From Echinometra lucunter (lineage: Eukaryota > Echinodermata > Echinoidea > Camarodonta > Echinometridae), in contig CM057151.1 in the NCBI GenBank assembly GCA_029962745.1, positions 5,418,970-5,482,969 of the forward strand: a stretch of 64,000 nt of DNA. Reading direction: 5' to 3'. A program made the translations under genes and the position numbers. A model generated the notes under the pieces. That model had not been told where the DNA came from and searched no databases. It saw nothing but the letters and a program-made list of their open reading frames with translations. Shown here one piece after another: positions 56,201-64,000 of the stretch (the first letter of the stretch is position 1; each line of letters opens with the position of its first letter).

Positions 56201-58795
56201 GTGTAATTAGTCAAAATAATTTGAGGGGGTAGCTATGAAGCACATTTCTAAAAAGTCGCCAGCTAGCTAAGAGGGCAATTAAAAAATTGACTTGTTTATT
56301 GAAAATGTTATTATTATTATTATTATTATTTTATTCGGCAATTCAAAAGAAATACAAAGGAATACAATGGAAATCAATACACGGAAAATGAATAGTTGAT
56401 GCTGACTATACATGCCAGGCTGCCTGGGAAAAGGAAAAGTAAAATTAATCACTGTAGCCCACAGGCTTTCCGCCCCGACCCGGACATGCATGGCAGCATC
56501 CATAGAACAATAAACATGAAATTATATAACATAAAAGAATGATATAAAATAACATAAAATAAAATAACATGAATATATGGGTTATCATGAATTTGAGGTG
56601 GTTCAAACAAAACAAAATGATATAACTAATTGGATAGCGGATTTGCTATGACAGAATAATGCAGAGGTAGCACAATAGAAAGTAAGGGAGTACATCCAAA
56701 AGTTGAGGGTTTATACAAATCAATGTGTTTTAAAGATATGAAAATTAATCAAGCTACTACATAGATCAGGACATATATCCGGGAGGTAATTTAATTTGTT
56801 CCCCTTTCCGCTTTTTTTTCAAGTTTTTATTTTTTGCATGGATATTTTTTTTTGGGGGGGGGGGCTACTGCCCCAAGCCCCCATAACAGTATGCCGGTGC
56901 TGAAAAAATAATAGCACCTCACATACTTTTTTTTTCATTTTACACATTGAAATTACAGTTATTATATCTTGTGTTTAATAATTAAGGTAATTATCTAATA
57001 TGCTAAATAATGTTGAATTCTCGATGAACAGATGTGGTGATTTGTAATGAATTACATGTAACTTTTAAATATTTCTTAAAAATAAGAGGAGCAAACAATT
57101 ATATTTGACTGTACACTTTTACAGTGGCATACTCCAAGTGACACTTAAATGTTTTCTTTTCTTTCAAATTAGGACAAAATATCATATGAAAAAATCTTTG
57201 AAAATACAACAACATAAGGCTCATGCTGTTTGTCATGATCCCTTCCTATCAGAGCCCAGTTTATGATAATGGTGTGTTTGTTTTTGTTGTTATAGTTTAT
57301 TTTTTGTTTTGATTTGTTTAGTTTTTAGAAATTGCACTGAAAAGTTTGTGCCTACTAGCGGAAGGGCGAAAAACACAAGTTCAAATCATTAATGCAAACT
57401 AAGTAACATTTACCTGCAAAATATACTTATCGTACTCAGATGAACTTCAAAAGAAAACAACGGAATTACCTAAAGGGATTAGTGACATCTTATCGACTTA
57501 TCTGGATAAAAGTACGATTGCAGTAAAGTGGAAACTAATTTTGCATTTTATCTTGAAAATGTCACATAATACATGCACCTTTCAACTATTACCACATACA
57601 TGTAGATACAAGAAATTATGCCACTTATCTTTTTCTTCTTAATGCAGTAATAAATATAAATCAGAAGTTAAACCAATGGACATGATTTCGAATATAACCC
57701 CTGCAATATACCCGCAGGACATTACAATTCCTTGACAACGACCCCATAGGACAATTATCCCTATTTACCCGATTTAACCCCCCCCCCCCCCCCCCCCCCC
57801 CCCGATGAATACCAGAAAATTTAATTTTTAAAGAAGTTTCGGGCTTACTTATTTCATGCAGCTGCACAATACTTTCGAAATTGCCCATAGTCTCTGCGCA
57901 GAAAAAAAAATTAAAATATGGAAATGTCCTTTGTGTGACATTTTTTACACAATTCAATTTTTGTCTTTCTTTTAAATGACGATCTATCGGCCCTATATCT
58001 AAGTAACGCGCTGATCTGTACGTAAAGATATTAAAAAGTATTAAAAAACTAAAAATCCTTGAATTGTGTCCTAATCATTTCATCATCTCATCTCATTTCA
58101 GTCCACATCATCATCATCATCCTTTTCCCACTCTCTGCCTGTATGTTCCCACACTAGATCTAGATCTAGTCTCTGTTTGTTTACAGTCTGATAATCTCCT
58201 CCCCTGCTGCGTCAATAACTCACTCAGATGGCAGCGAGCAACAGACATGTTATGTAACTGGTTTTGGAGGAGTTTGATTGGCTCCGAAAGATGACCAGAA
58301 GAGTACATTTTTAGGGGTGTTAGTTTACCATGACGTGATACGTTAGCACAACAGAGATTCGGATCGCCTTCCGCTTCGCAGCTCAGCTAAATCCTTCGTC
58401 GAATGGTCGAAAGGAACGAATCGCCTGGTCGGAACCAATCGCCTATGACGATCACATTTAGTCGACCAAAGCGGATCTAATCGGCGGGTAAATATTCAGG
58501 CGATTGGTTCCGGAGGATCCAATCGACTGCCCAGAACGATTCGTCTACATGGTCTATGACACCGGCGCGGGAAAAATGCCAGAGCTGCATGCATGCATGC
58601 TGCTAGCTAGCTAGCTGCAGCTGCAGCGGTCGGCGCGGCCGTACCGCCCTAACTCTTCGGGGCTCCTCGGCAGCATACATTAATTACGCCAAAAAGTTAA
58701 TTCCCGAAAGCTAGAAAGCAATATAACGAACTAGAGACAGTATATTATTGCTATACATCATTCAAAGTTACCTTAACAGATTTCACAGATGACAT
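50048..58795 (-). CDS. HSD17B10: 3-hydroxyacyl-CoA dehydrogenase type 2 (17-beta-HSD type 10)
   Basis: Minus-strand exons 58795-58772, 52719-52555, 52069-51667 and 50238-50048 join in phase (GT-AG throughout) to 783 nt, 260 residues plus stop; the human protein has 261. The N-terminus MSSVKSVK leads into the Rossmann motif TGGASGLG (residues 15-22). An Asp near residue 40 after the second beta strand favours NAD. The catalytic triad Ser154, Tyr167, Lys171 (ASVAAF, YSASK) is intact, and the C-terminus [14 protein letters not shown] is nearly identical to human. Known role: mitochondrial short-chain dehydrogenase of isoleucine and fatty-acid breakdown, and a subunit of mitochondrial RNase P with TRMT10C. 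Intron 1 is 6 kb and full of repeats; exon 1 encodes only eight residues. Confidence 0.95.
50361..50905. mobile_element. 545-bp element with identical 29-bp terminal inverted repeats
   Basis: Positions 50361-50389 (starting TGTAAACTGGGTTCC) are the exact reverse complement of 50877-50905, and TAA flanks both sides (50358-50360, 50906-50908). No transposase frame. The 3-bp TAA duplication fits PIF/Harbinger-type MITEs, though the terminus is not their usual GGG. Identical ends suggest recent insertion. In HSD17B10 intron 3. Confidence 0.88.
50990..51031 (-). mobile_element. solo Tc1-like terminal repeat
   Basis: Read on the minus strand, CTACAGTTGGAGCCAAAAG then TTTACATACACTGGGGC resembles the terminal repeat of Tc1 elements (CAGTTGAAGTCGGAAGTTTACATACAC in fish, from memory in outline). 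No partner end seen. Confidence 0.45.
51667..52069 (-). CDS. HSD17B10: HSD17B10 exon 3 (catalytic core)
   Basis: Acceptor TTCAATCAG, donor GTATGC. Codons 64-198 cover [21 protein letters not shown] and [20 protein letters not shown], with the catalytic Ser, Tyr and Lys. The ATG at 52090 is in the intron and is not a start. Confidence 0.95.
52555..52719 (-). CDS. HSD17B10: HSD17B10 exon 2 (NAD-binding fold)
   Basis: Acceptor GTTTGTAG, donor GTATGT, 55 codons, phase 0-0. Encodes [17 protein letters not shown] and [16 protein letters not shown]; no stop or ATG rules were needed to define it. Confidence 0.94.
53041..54110 (+). repeat. GTCTCACCCACCGG minisatellite-like repeat, interrupted by a MITE
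   Basis: Units of about 165 bp starting GTTTACCTGCAAGACTCT and running through AACTTGGCAACT, CAAACTTGGGT, AGATGCACTAGGGGTA and AGGTCAAAGGTCATTT. Copies start at about 53115, 53908 and 54061, with a partial near 53200. The foldback MITE 53353-53900 sits at a unit junction. Confidence 0.75.
53353..53900. mobile_element. foldback TTAA MITE inserted in the minisatellite
   Basis: Left border TTAA 53349-53352, right border TGAA 53901-53904 (mutated). The ends AGGAGAATGGAACCCAGGCA and TGCCTGGGTTCCATTCTCCT are perfect inverted repeats, and the arms continue for about 200 bp. The uninterrupted site (AACATTAAAGTTTACCTGC) is present at 54055-54073. Confidence 0.88.
54157..54431. repeat. foldback with 26-bp perfect palindrome at its centre
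   Basis: The ends ATCCCGTGTTGTTGTAGCAT and ATGCTACAACGTGGGAT are inverted. Exactly midway, 54280-54305 is a perfect 26-bp palindrome built of GGGGAGTGTTTCA and its complement. The arms between are only partly similar. Confidence 0.78.
54673..54684. promoter_or_regulatory. perfect NRF-1-type site TGCGCATGCGCA
   Basis: A full palindromic match to the vertebrate NRF-1 consensus YGCGCAYGCGCR, in CpG-richer DNA (54590-54800) within HSD17B10 intron 1. A donor-like CGGTGAGTT follows at 54740. Binding is not shown. Confidence 0.5.
56310..56515 (-). mobile_element. possible diverged SINE tail
   Basis: (TTA)n followed by sequence with GCCTGGGAA..GGAAAAG, AATTAATCACTGTAGCCC and CCGCCCCGA, in the same order as the SINE body at 35178-35282. 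Weak similarity. Confidence 0.4.
57779..57803. repeat. poly(C) run
   Basis: About 25 C in HSD17B10 intron 1. Confidence 0.9.
58586..58626. repeat. GCATGC / CTAGCTAG / CTGCAGCTGCAG palindromic cluster
   Basis: Consecutive short palindromes (GCATGCATGC, GCTAGCTAGCTAGC, GCTGCAGCTGC) 150-200 bp inside intron 1 from exon 1. A further GCATGCATGCATGCATGC lies at about 58900. Confidence 0.8.
58772..58795 (-). CDS. HSD17B10: HSD17B10 exon 1 (start codon, eight residues)
   Basis: ATG at plus 58793-58795 begins MSSVKSVK, then donor GTAACT. It parallels the human N-terminus that ends RSVK before GLVAVITGG. The exon is short, so a different first exon cannot be excluded, but the match and the phase 0 donor support it. 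Confidence 0.82.
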
Positions 58796-59060
58796 AGCGG
58801 CACCAAGAGAGCTAAATTGTCCTTTACAAATCCCCCGTTACCGCCGATTTATGCGATTTATGCTGTTGTAGTCTGCACGCTGCTGCTATGCTGGATGCGG
58901 CATGCATGCATGCATGCCCGTGAGGAGTATGGGACGCCAAGAGTGCAGTTTCAGGCATCATTAGGTGTTGTTTAAAATAAAACAAGAACAACAACCGAAA
59001 AGTATTATTTTATAACCATTTATAACACAAAAACTTTTTTAAATCCCCTAAGAGGACTAC
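58796..59060 (-). promoter_or_regulatory. probable HSD17B10 5' flank
   Basis: The sequence immediately upstream of the start codon on the minus strand. It contains CCGCCGAT-like and GCATGCATG words and no TATA box at a sensible distance. The transcription start is not determined. Confidence 0.4.
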
Positions 59061-59094
59061 TGATCAGGGGAGGCGTAGCCGGGAGGACGTGGGC

Positions 59095-59480
59095 ACAATG
59101 CCCCCTCCCCCACTTTTCAAAGCACCTGAAAAGTGTCCCTTTTTACCCATGAAACATGCCCCTTTTCAAATCTGTTCAGTACCCCTTTTTTCATCTTACA
59201 AGGGTCTATTTTCTTTTTTTGATAAGTGTCCTTTCACCTTCCAGTAAGTGCCCTTCTTAAATATATCACAACTGCCCGGGCCCCTTTTACACCAGACTGG
59301 TGACCCTTTCTCATTTTTCATAGGGCTCTTTACCCTTCTGAGAAGTGCGCCCTTTTCATTTCTAACGAATGTCCCTATTGAAATATGATAAGTGCCCCCA
59401 TTGACTGCCCATTTTCGATTCTAATAGTTCATTTCCCCTTCTGCTGAGTGCCCCTTCTCACCTCTGATAAGTTCTTTAAT
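59095..59480. repeat. degenerate minisatellite of TAAGTGCCCCTTTTC units
   Basis: Roughly 25-30-bp units of the form (T)AAGTG(C)CCCTTTTCA recur a dozen or more times with mismatches. No coding frame. Confidence 0.75.
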
Positions 59481-60189
59481 ATGAACCTCATGTGGGTGTG
59501 GAAGGAGGGGGTGACCCTCTCAACCTGTGAAAATAATGGCATTCGAAAAATTGAGCATGGCAAGTTTCTTGGGAAAAGGGTCCTATTCAACTTTGCCGAC
59601 AACATATAACAAAAACAGGGGGAACAAAGGGGAAAAAAGATAACGTGCTGATATGAAAAATCTAAATTTTACTTGGGACAAATTTGTCGACAATCATAGA
59701 AAATAACTATCCGGAATAGGAATTTCAGAAAGTCGCTTTTGTACTTTCCGTCTAATAGTCATTATTACGCAATTGACCGGCTTGCTTATTTTATGCATAC
59801 TTCGTGGACAAAAGATTCACTTAACGACAAAGAAGCTTGGTAGAAGTTGCCCGACATAACAACAGCCAATGTATGCAAACTTGATTCCACGCATCCTGTG
59901 TACTTGGTCAATGAATTCCATTGAGATGCCATTATGCATTTGAACTGAAAATTAATTTGTATCCAAGGGTTCTGGAGAGAAACAAACCTTTGTATCATGG
60001 TGCCATACATAGGCGCCGGAAGCGGTAGGGGGCAGAGGGGACAGTTTCAAGAGGGGGCAAAATCGATTTTCTCCCCCCCCCCCCCCCCCTCTCCCATATA
60101 GGCCCCTCGCAAGAAAAAAAAAAGAGAAAATTTCGTATCATATTAAGATTGCACTAAAACCATGTAAAATGCAAACTTTCAGCATTAAA

Positions 60190-62180
60190 AAATCAAAATT
60201 TTCTTACTCGGCCGCTACGCTCCCTCAGTAAATTAAAGGGTTTAGGGAATGTTCGTTTTGTTCCCGTCCCTCGCAAGGTTATTGCACATAACAATTTTCA
60301 TTATCATAATAGATATTACAGTTTTCTGGTACTATGAACAAATTAAATCCCCTAAAACAACATTCCATAAACTAAAATATTTCAACTGGGCGCAGCGTTC
60401 CCGAGTTGCTTTTTAACTGAAGTGTAACCCTGTCTACCAAAGGCGTCACAAGCTGGGGAGAGCGGCTGGGAAGTCTAGCGCATGCAGTCTATTAGTCATA
60501 ACATGAAGGCTGAGATTGCCCATATAGGTTTAAATGTTTCAGAAGGCAAAATATTCTTAATAAGTAAAAAGTCTTATCCTCCCCCACCCTCCGCCCAAGT
60601 ATCCTCATGATAATTGGCATTGGGTGTCCGCATTTTCTCACATTTGGGCAGTGTCAGAATATGAAATTTTTGTACATTTTCACCGTCAAATTTTTGTTTA
60701 AAAATTCGCTCGCGCGGACTGTTGTGAAACAGTACTGAAAGTTGCTTTTCGAGCATAAGGCGTCGCGACGCCTTGCCGAAAAAAAGAAAAAAAAAAAAAA
60801 AAAAGAAAAGAAAAAAAAAGAAAAGAAAAAAAGAAAAGAAAGGGGAAAACAAGGAAAAGGAAATTAGAATTCGGGAAGCGCTCGCTCGCTTCCCTCGTTA
60901 GCAAGTAACTTAAGCAATGCCGATGATATTACTATTCTTATGAAAGGAATCAGATTGCATCCTTGGCCGTCGCAGCGGGGGGGGGGGGCCGGGGGCAGTT
61001 GCCCCCCCCCCCAAGAAATTTTGAAAACTTTCATTTTTTTCTGAAAATTTCCACAAAATCCACCAAAAGTGTGCACCAAATCCTTCAATTTCACTTTTTA
61101 AAATGCCAAAGTGCCCTTATGACCAGCTCGGTCGATTTGCTCCCTTGCTTTCGAGTTTCTTCGAAATTTTTTCGCATCTTGCCCTCACCCCCCCCCCCCC
61201 CCCCCCTCAGGAAAAAAAATTCTGCTTACGGCCCTGATTGCATCTTGTGTCTCAGTCTGATTTCATAGGCTACTATTCTTCCACTCATAGAATGTATTAT
61301 AACGACATCTGGATTTCACTCCAAGAAATCGAGCGGCAAGTTTACCTAGGCCTAAAAATAAATACACTATCAGTAGATAATGGCCAAGATGAAAACAAAA
61401 TCCCTATTTTTTTTCGTTCGCTAGCTCGCTAATCTCGCTCGTAAAAGCTGGAAACAAGACGATTTCAGGCACGACCATAAGCTTGTATCAGAAGCAATTA
61501 GAAAAATATAATTTGGGCAGTGAGGTGGTTCACAGATTTACAAAAAACATCTGCACTGTGCTGACTAATCCATTCATATATATGTGGGGGGGGGGGGGGG
61601 GGGATTGGAGTCGCTGACTTTGCTCGCTCGTTAAAACAGATTGGTTTCGGACGGTGAGCGGGGTACCTAAATGTAGTCATATCCCGGGAGTCATATTCAG
61701 CACACAGGTGATCGAATTGGGCTACAGTGTATTTCGATAAAGAAATAGCACTTCTACAATGAAAAAAAAAGTATACTTTTTCTCGCTCGCTGCGCTCACT
61801 CGTTAAATTATTGTTTAAAAATTTTTGAAAGCAAACGAATTCGGCGAGTGAGGTGACCAAATAAATAATTTAGATTTTATGCTCACAATGTAATTTACTG
61901 AAGGGGTTACTACTTCTACCATCAAAAAGTGTGTGTATTTCCTGGCTCGCTTTGCTCGCTCGTAATATTTGGAAACAGGGTGGTTTCCGACAGCGAACAT
62001 AGACCAGGGACGTGCCAAAACAGTCATTGGCAGCGAGGAGACCAGATCATGGCAATTGAGATATCGTATAGGCCTTAAGTGATCGATAGTATATTTTTAT
62101 AACGAAGTAACACGTACTTTATTGCAAATAAAGTTGTAATTTTTGGCTCGCTCGCTTCGCTCGCTCGCAAAATTAAAAGA
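60190..62180. repeat. array of ~160-200-bp units with CTCGCTCGCTCG core
   Basis: The core (GG)CTCGCT..GCTCGCTCG(T) recurs near 60720, 60880, 61420, 61620, 61780, 61940 and 62142, often followed by AAA..GGAAACA.G.TGGTTTC.G. Spacing of the last five is 159-202 bp. Interleaved G- and C-runs (60075, 60977, 61190, 61584) make frames unreliable. Confidence 0.7.
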
Positions 62181-62279
62181 CAAACAAACAGGGTAGTAAC
62201 TAGGCTAAGCAAGATGCGTCAGTTTCCCAAAACGCTTCACGTCCCTAAAGACATGTCGAGATTACTGTTTTTTTATGAT

Positions 62280-63560
62280 AGAAATAACATTATTATTTTT
62301 TATTTTTAGCAGGAGTTTCTGCATTTATTGTCGAATCAAATAACAAATATACAAACAATAGTAATAAATATACAACATGATTGTTCAAATTACAAATGTG
62401 TTAGATAACAATAACAACAGAATAAAGACATGATTATAAATAGAAATGGACAAGAAGAAATAACAAAAATGCAGGGGCCAGCTACCTTAAGCAAAATGCT
62501 TGAATGAATAGCAGCCAGGGGAAAGGGCTACATGGAAACCATAATGATGTCACTAACTGAAGAAAAAAAATTACTTACTACAAAAAAAGGGGAATAGGGG
62601 GAAGGAAGGGGGTGCGGTGAAATGTGTGCAAGTGGGTGCACGTGCAAGTGAGAAGTTTACGAATAAGTGGATAGCAGATACTTCTTTAACGAAGTTTTAA
62701 AAGAAAAAAGGGGATACGGCGTGTTTGATATTATAAGGTAAATCGTTCCAAACATCTGGACCGTGATGTCTTATCGTTTTTTGAGCTATGATTAATTTTG
62801 GATTTGTTAAATGAAGATATGATGAATGTCGTGTAGATAGGAATGGACATCTCTGTTGTAGATAAAAATATTCTGAAAGGATCATATTGGTGTAGCGTTG
62901 GTGGAAAATTTATACATAAATATAGCAGTTTGATAGGACCTGGTGTGAATAGCGTTAATTTTCAATGTTTTAAACTTATAAAATATAGGATCAGTATGGG
63001 CTAAATAATGAGAGTGAGAACAGATACGGAGTGCTTTCTTTTGAAGACGCAATATAGTGTCTATATTCATTTTGTTACTATTTCCCCATACTATGTTATA
63101 GTACGATATATGTGACAAAATAAATGAGTTATAAAGCATTAATAGTGATCTTTGAGAAAGATAATATTTCAATTTATATAAAATGCCTATGCCTCTTGCT
63201 ACCAACATTCTAATGTTACGAACGTGACTATTCCAAGTTACATTTGAGTCGATCAATATACCTAGAAATTGTGTTTCTTGTTTTTCGGTAACGGGCATGT
63301 CATCAATGAAAATATTATTACAAAATACATGTGTAGAATTAATGTGTTTAAAGTACATGAAGTTTGTTTTGTTTATACTGAGGGAAAGTTTATCGGATTT
63401 AAACCACAATGATAATTTCTTTAATTCTTGATTCAGAGTTGTAACAAGCATGTTTAAATTTTGGTGTGAATAAAATATGTTAGTATCATCTGCAAATAAA
63501 ACGTATGTTAGTAAAGGTGATGCATTGACAATATCATTCATGTATATTATACATGTATTA
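62280..63560 (-). mobile_element. 5'-truncated LINE with reverse transcriptase (minus strand)
   Basis: The minus frame 63555-62882 holds the RT palm motif YVLFADDTN, then LSLSINKTNFM, FLGI.ID, WNSHV and LQKKALRI, the C-terminal half of a CR1/Jockey-like RT. The frame shifts near 62885 and continues at 62885-62697 (HHGPDVWNDLP), then a 3' untranslated part to about 62280. It is cut off at the 5' side next to a (CA)n run. Relative of the LINE at 3-1169. Confidence 0.85.
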
Positions 63561-64000
63561 CACACACACACCCACCCGCACACACTTTTCAGCTCGGTGC
63601 CCCCTTGTGCAGTGCCTTGACCCATGGTACGCCACTGCACAGTGTGTCTAATCTCTCACGACACCCTACGTGCCACCAGCGGTGAAAAAAATAATGCTGT
63701 TTCAGTAGTAGTGATGAGAGATATGTAAAATTTGATCACCGTGATCAAATAAAGCAAAATTTCTTTTTAGATTTTCTAAATGAAAAGTTCTAAACCTGAC
63801 AGTTTTGAAATATAAAGAAATATGTATAAAAGGGGGGGGGGAGAAATGTGCTTGTTCGGGGGGGGGGGGGGGATAGGGCTGTATACTGATAGTAAGCATT
63901 TGAGGTGGGCCCCAAGAGTATTCGTCCCCCTAAGCTGGGACCCTTCGGCGCGCCTGGTGCCAAAGAACGTTTTTACAAGGGGAAATATGTCATGAAGACC
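63560..64000. other. right edge: repeats only
   Basis: A (CA)n run at 63560-63585, a segment with GTGCCTTGACCCATGGTACGCCACTGC, and G-runs at 63831 and 63858. No gene. Confidence 0.7.

Larger units (their letters stand above)
55301..58564. mobile_element. possible 3.3-kb element bounded by inverted GGAACGAATCG-rich ends
   Basis: CAGTGTGATAG at 55301 is mirrored by CTATGACACCG ending at 58564 (9 of 11). Inside each end lies a cluster of ATTCGTTCC/GGAACGAAT and GGAACCA.TCG words in inverted layout (55330-55412 and 58395-58545). CAGTG-like ends recall hAT elements, but I see no 8-bp target duplication and no transposase. Confidence 0.4.
52720..58771 (-). other. HSD17B10 intron 1 (6 kb)
   Basis: Holds the minisatellite and MITE (53041-54110), a foldback (54157-54431), an NRF-1-like site (54673), a possible inverted-repeat element (55301-58564), a (TTA)n stretch (56310-56330) and a poly(C) run (57779-57803). 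No exon-like coding block recognised; the 124-residue minus frame at 54870-55244 has no family resemblance. Confidence 0.75.

Overview
This is animal nuclear DNA: AT-rich, intron-rich, with GT-AG introns and no operons. The genes and repeat style point to an echinoderm, most likely a sea urchin. That assignment is inferred from a deuterostome-like fibulin-1 with both C and D tails, many short TTAA- and TA-flanked inverted-repeat elements, and frequent TACATGTA words. No species-diagnostic marker was found.

Three cellular genes are readable. (1) Positions 1400-17457, plus strand: the last ten coding exons of cohesin subunit SMC1 (C-terminal coiled coil, LSGGEK signature, Walker B); the first exons lie left of the window. 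(2) Positions 24960-41949, plus strand: a fibulin-1 gene whose 5' exons are not visible. A 500-N assembly gap lies just upstream at 24237-24736. It shows twelve one-exon EGF modules followed by two alternative 3' ends: a single-exon C-type tail (37816-38194) and a three-exon D-type tail (40570-41949). (3) Positions 58795-50048, minus strand: a complete four-exon HSD17B10 coding sequence (260 codons plus stop), convergent with fibulin.

The rest is mostly repeats. Non-LTR retrotransposon fragments lie at the left edge, in the 10-kb SMC1 intron and near the right edge. At least four TTAA-flanked MITE families are present, one copy inserted inside a retrotransposon reading frame. There are also TA-flanked mariner/pogo-like MITEs, an element with identical 29-bp terminal repeats and a TAA duplication, a tRNA-derived SINE with a 200-bp (TTA)n tail, and several minisatellites. 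The last 5 kb is almost entirely repeats and G/C homopolymers.

The genes are not an operon or pathway; they are neighbours on the chromosome: a cohesin ATPase, an extracellular-matrix protein and a mitochondrial dehydrogenase. I found no new multi-gene system. The best leads are the conserved fibulin C/D choice, MITEs carrying NRF-1-like palindromes, a thrice-repeated GGTAACTGACGTTAC motif, and a hairpin with two CRE sites.
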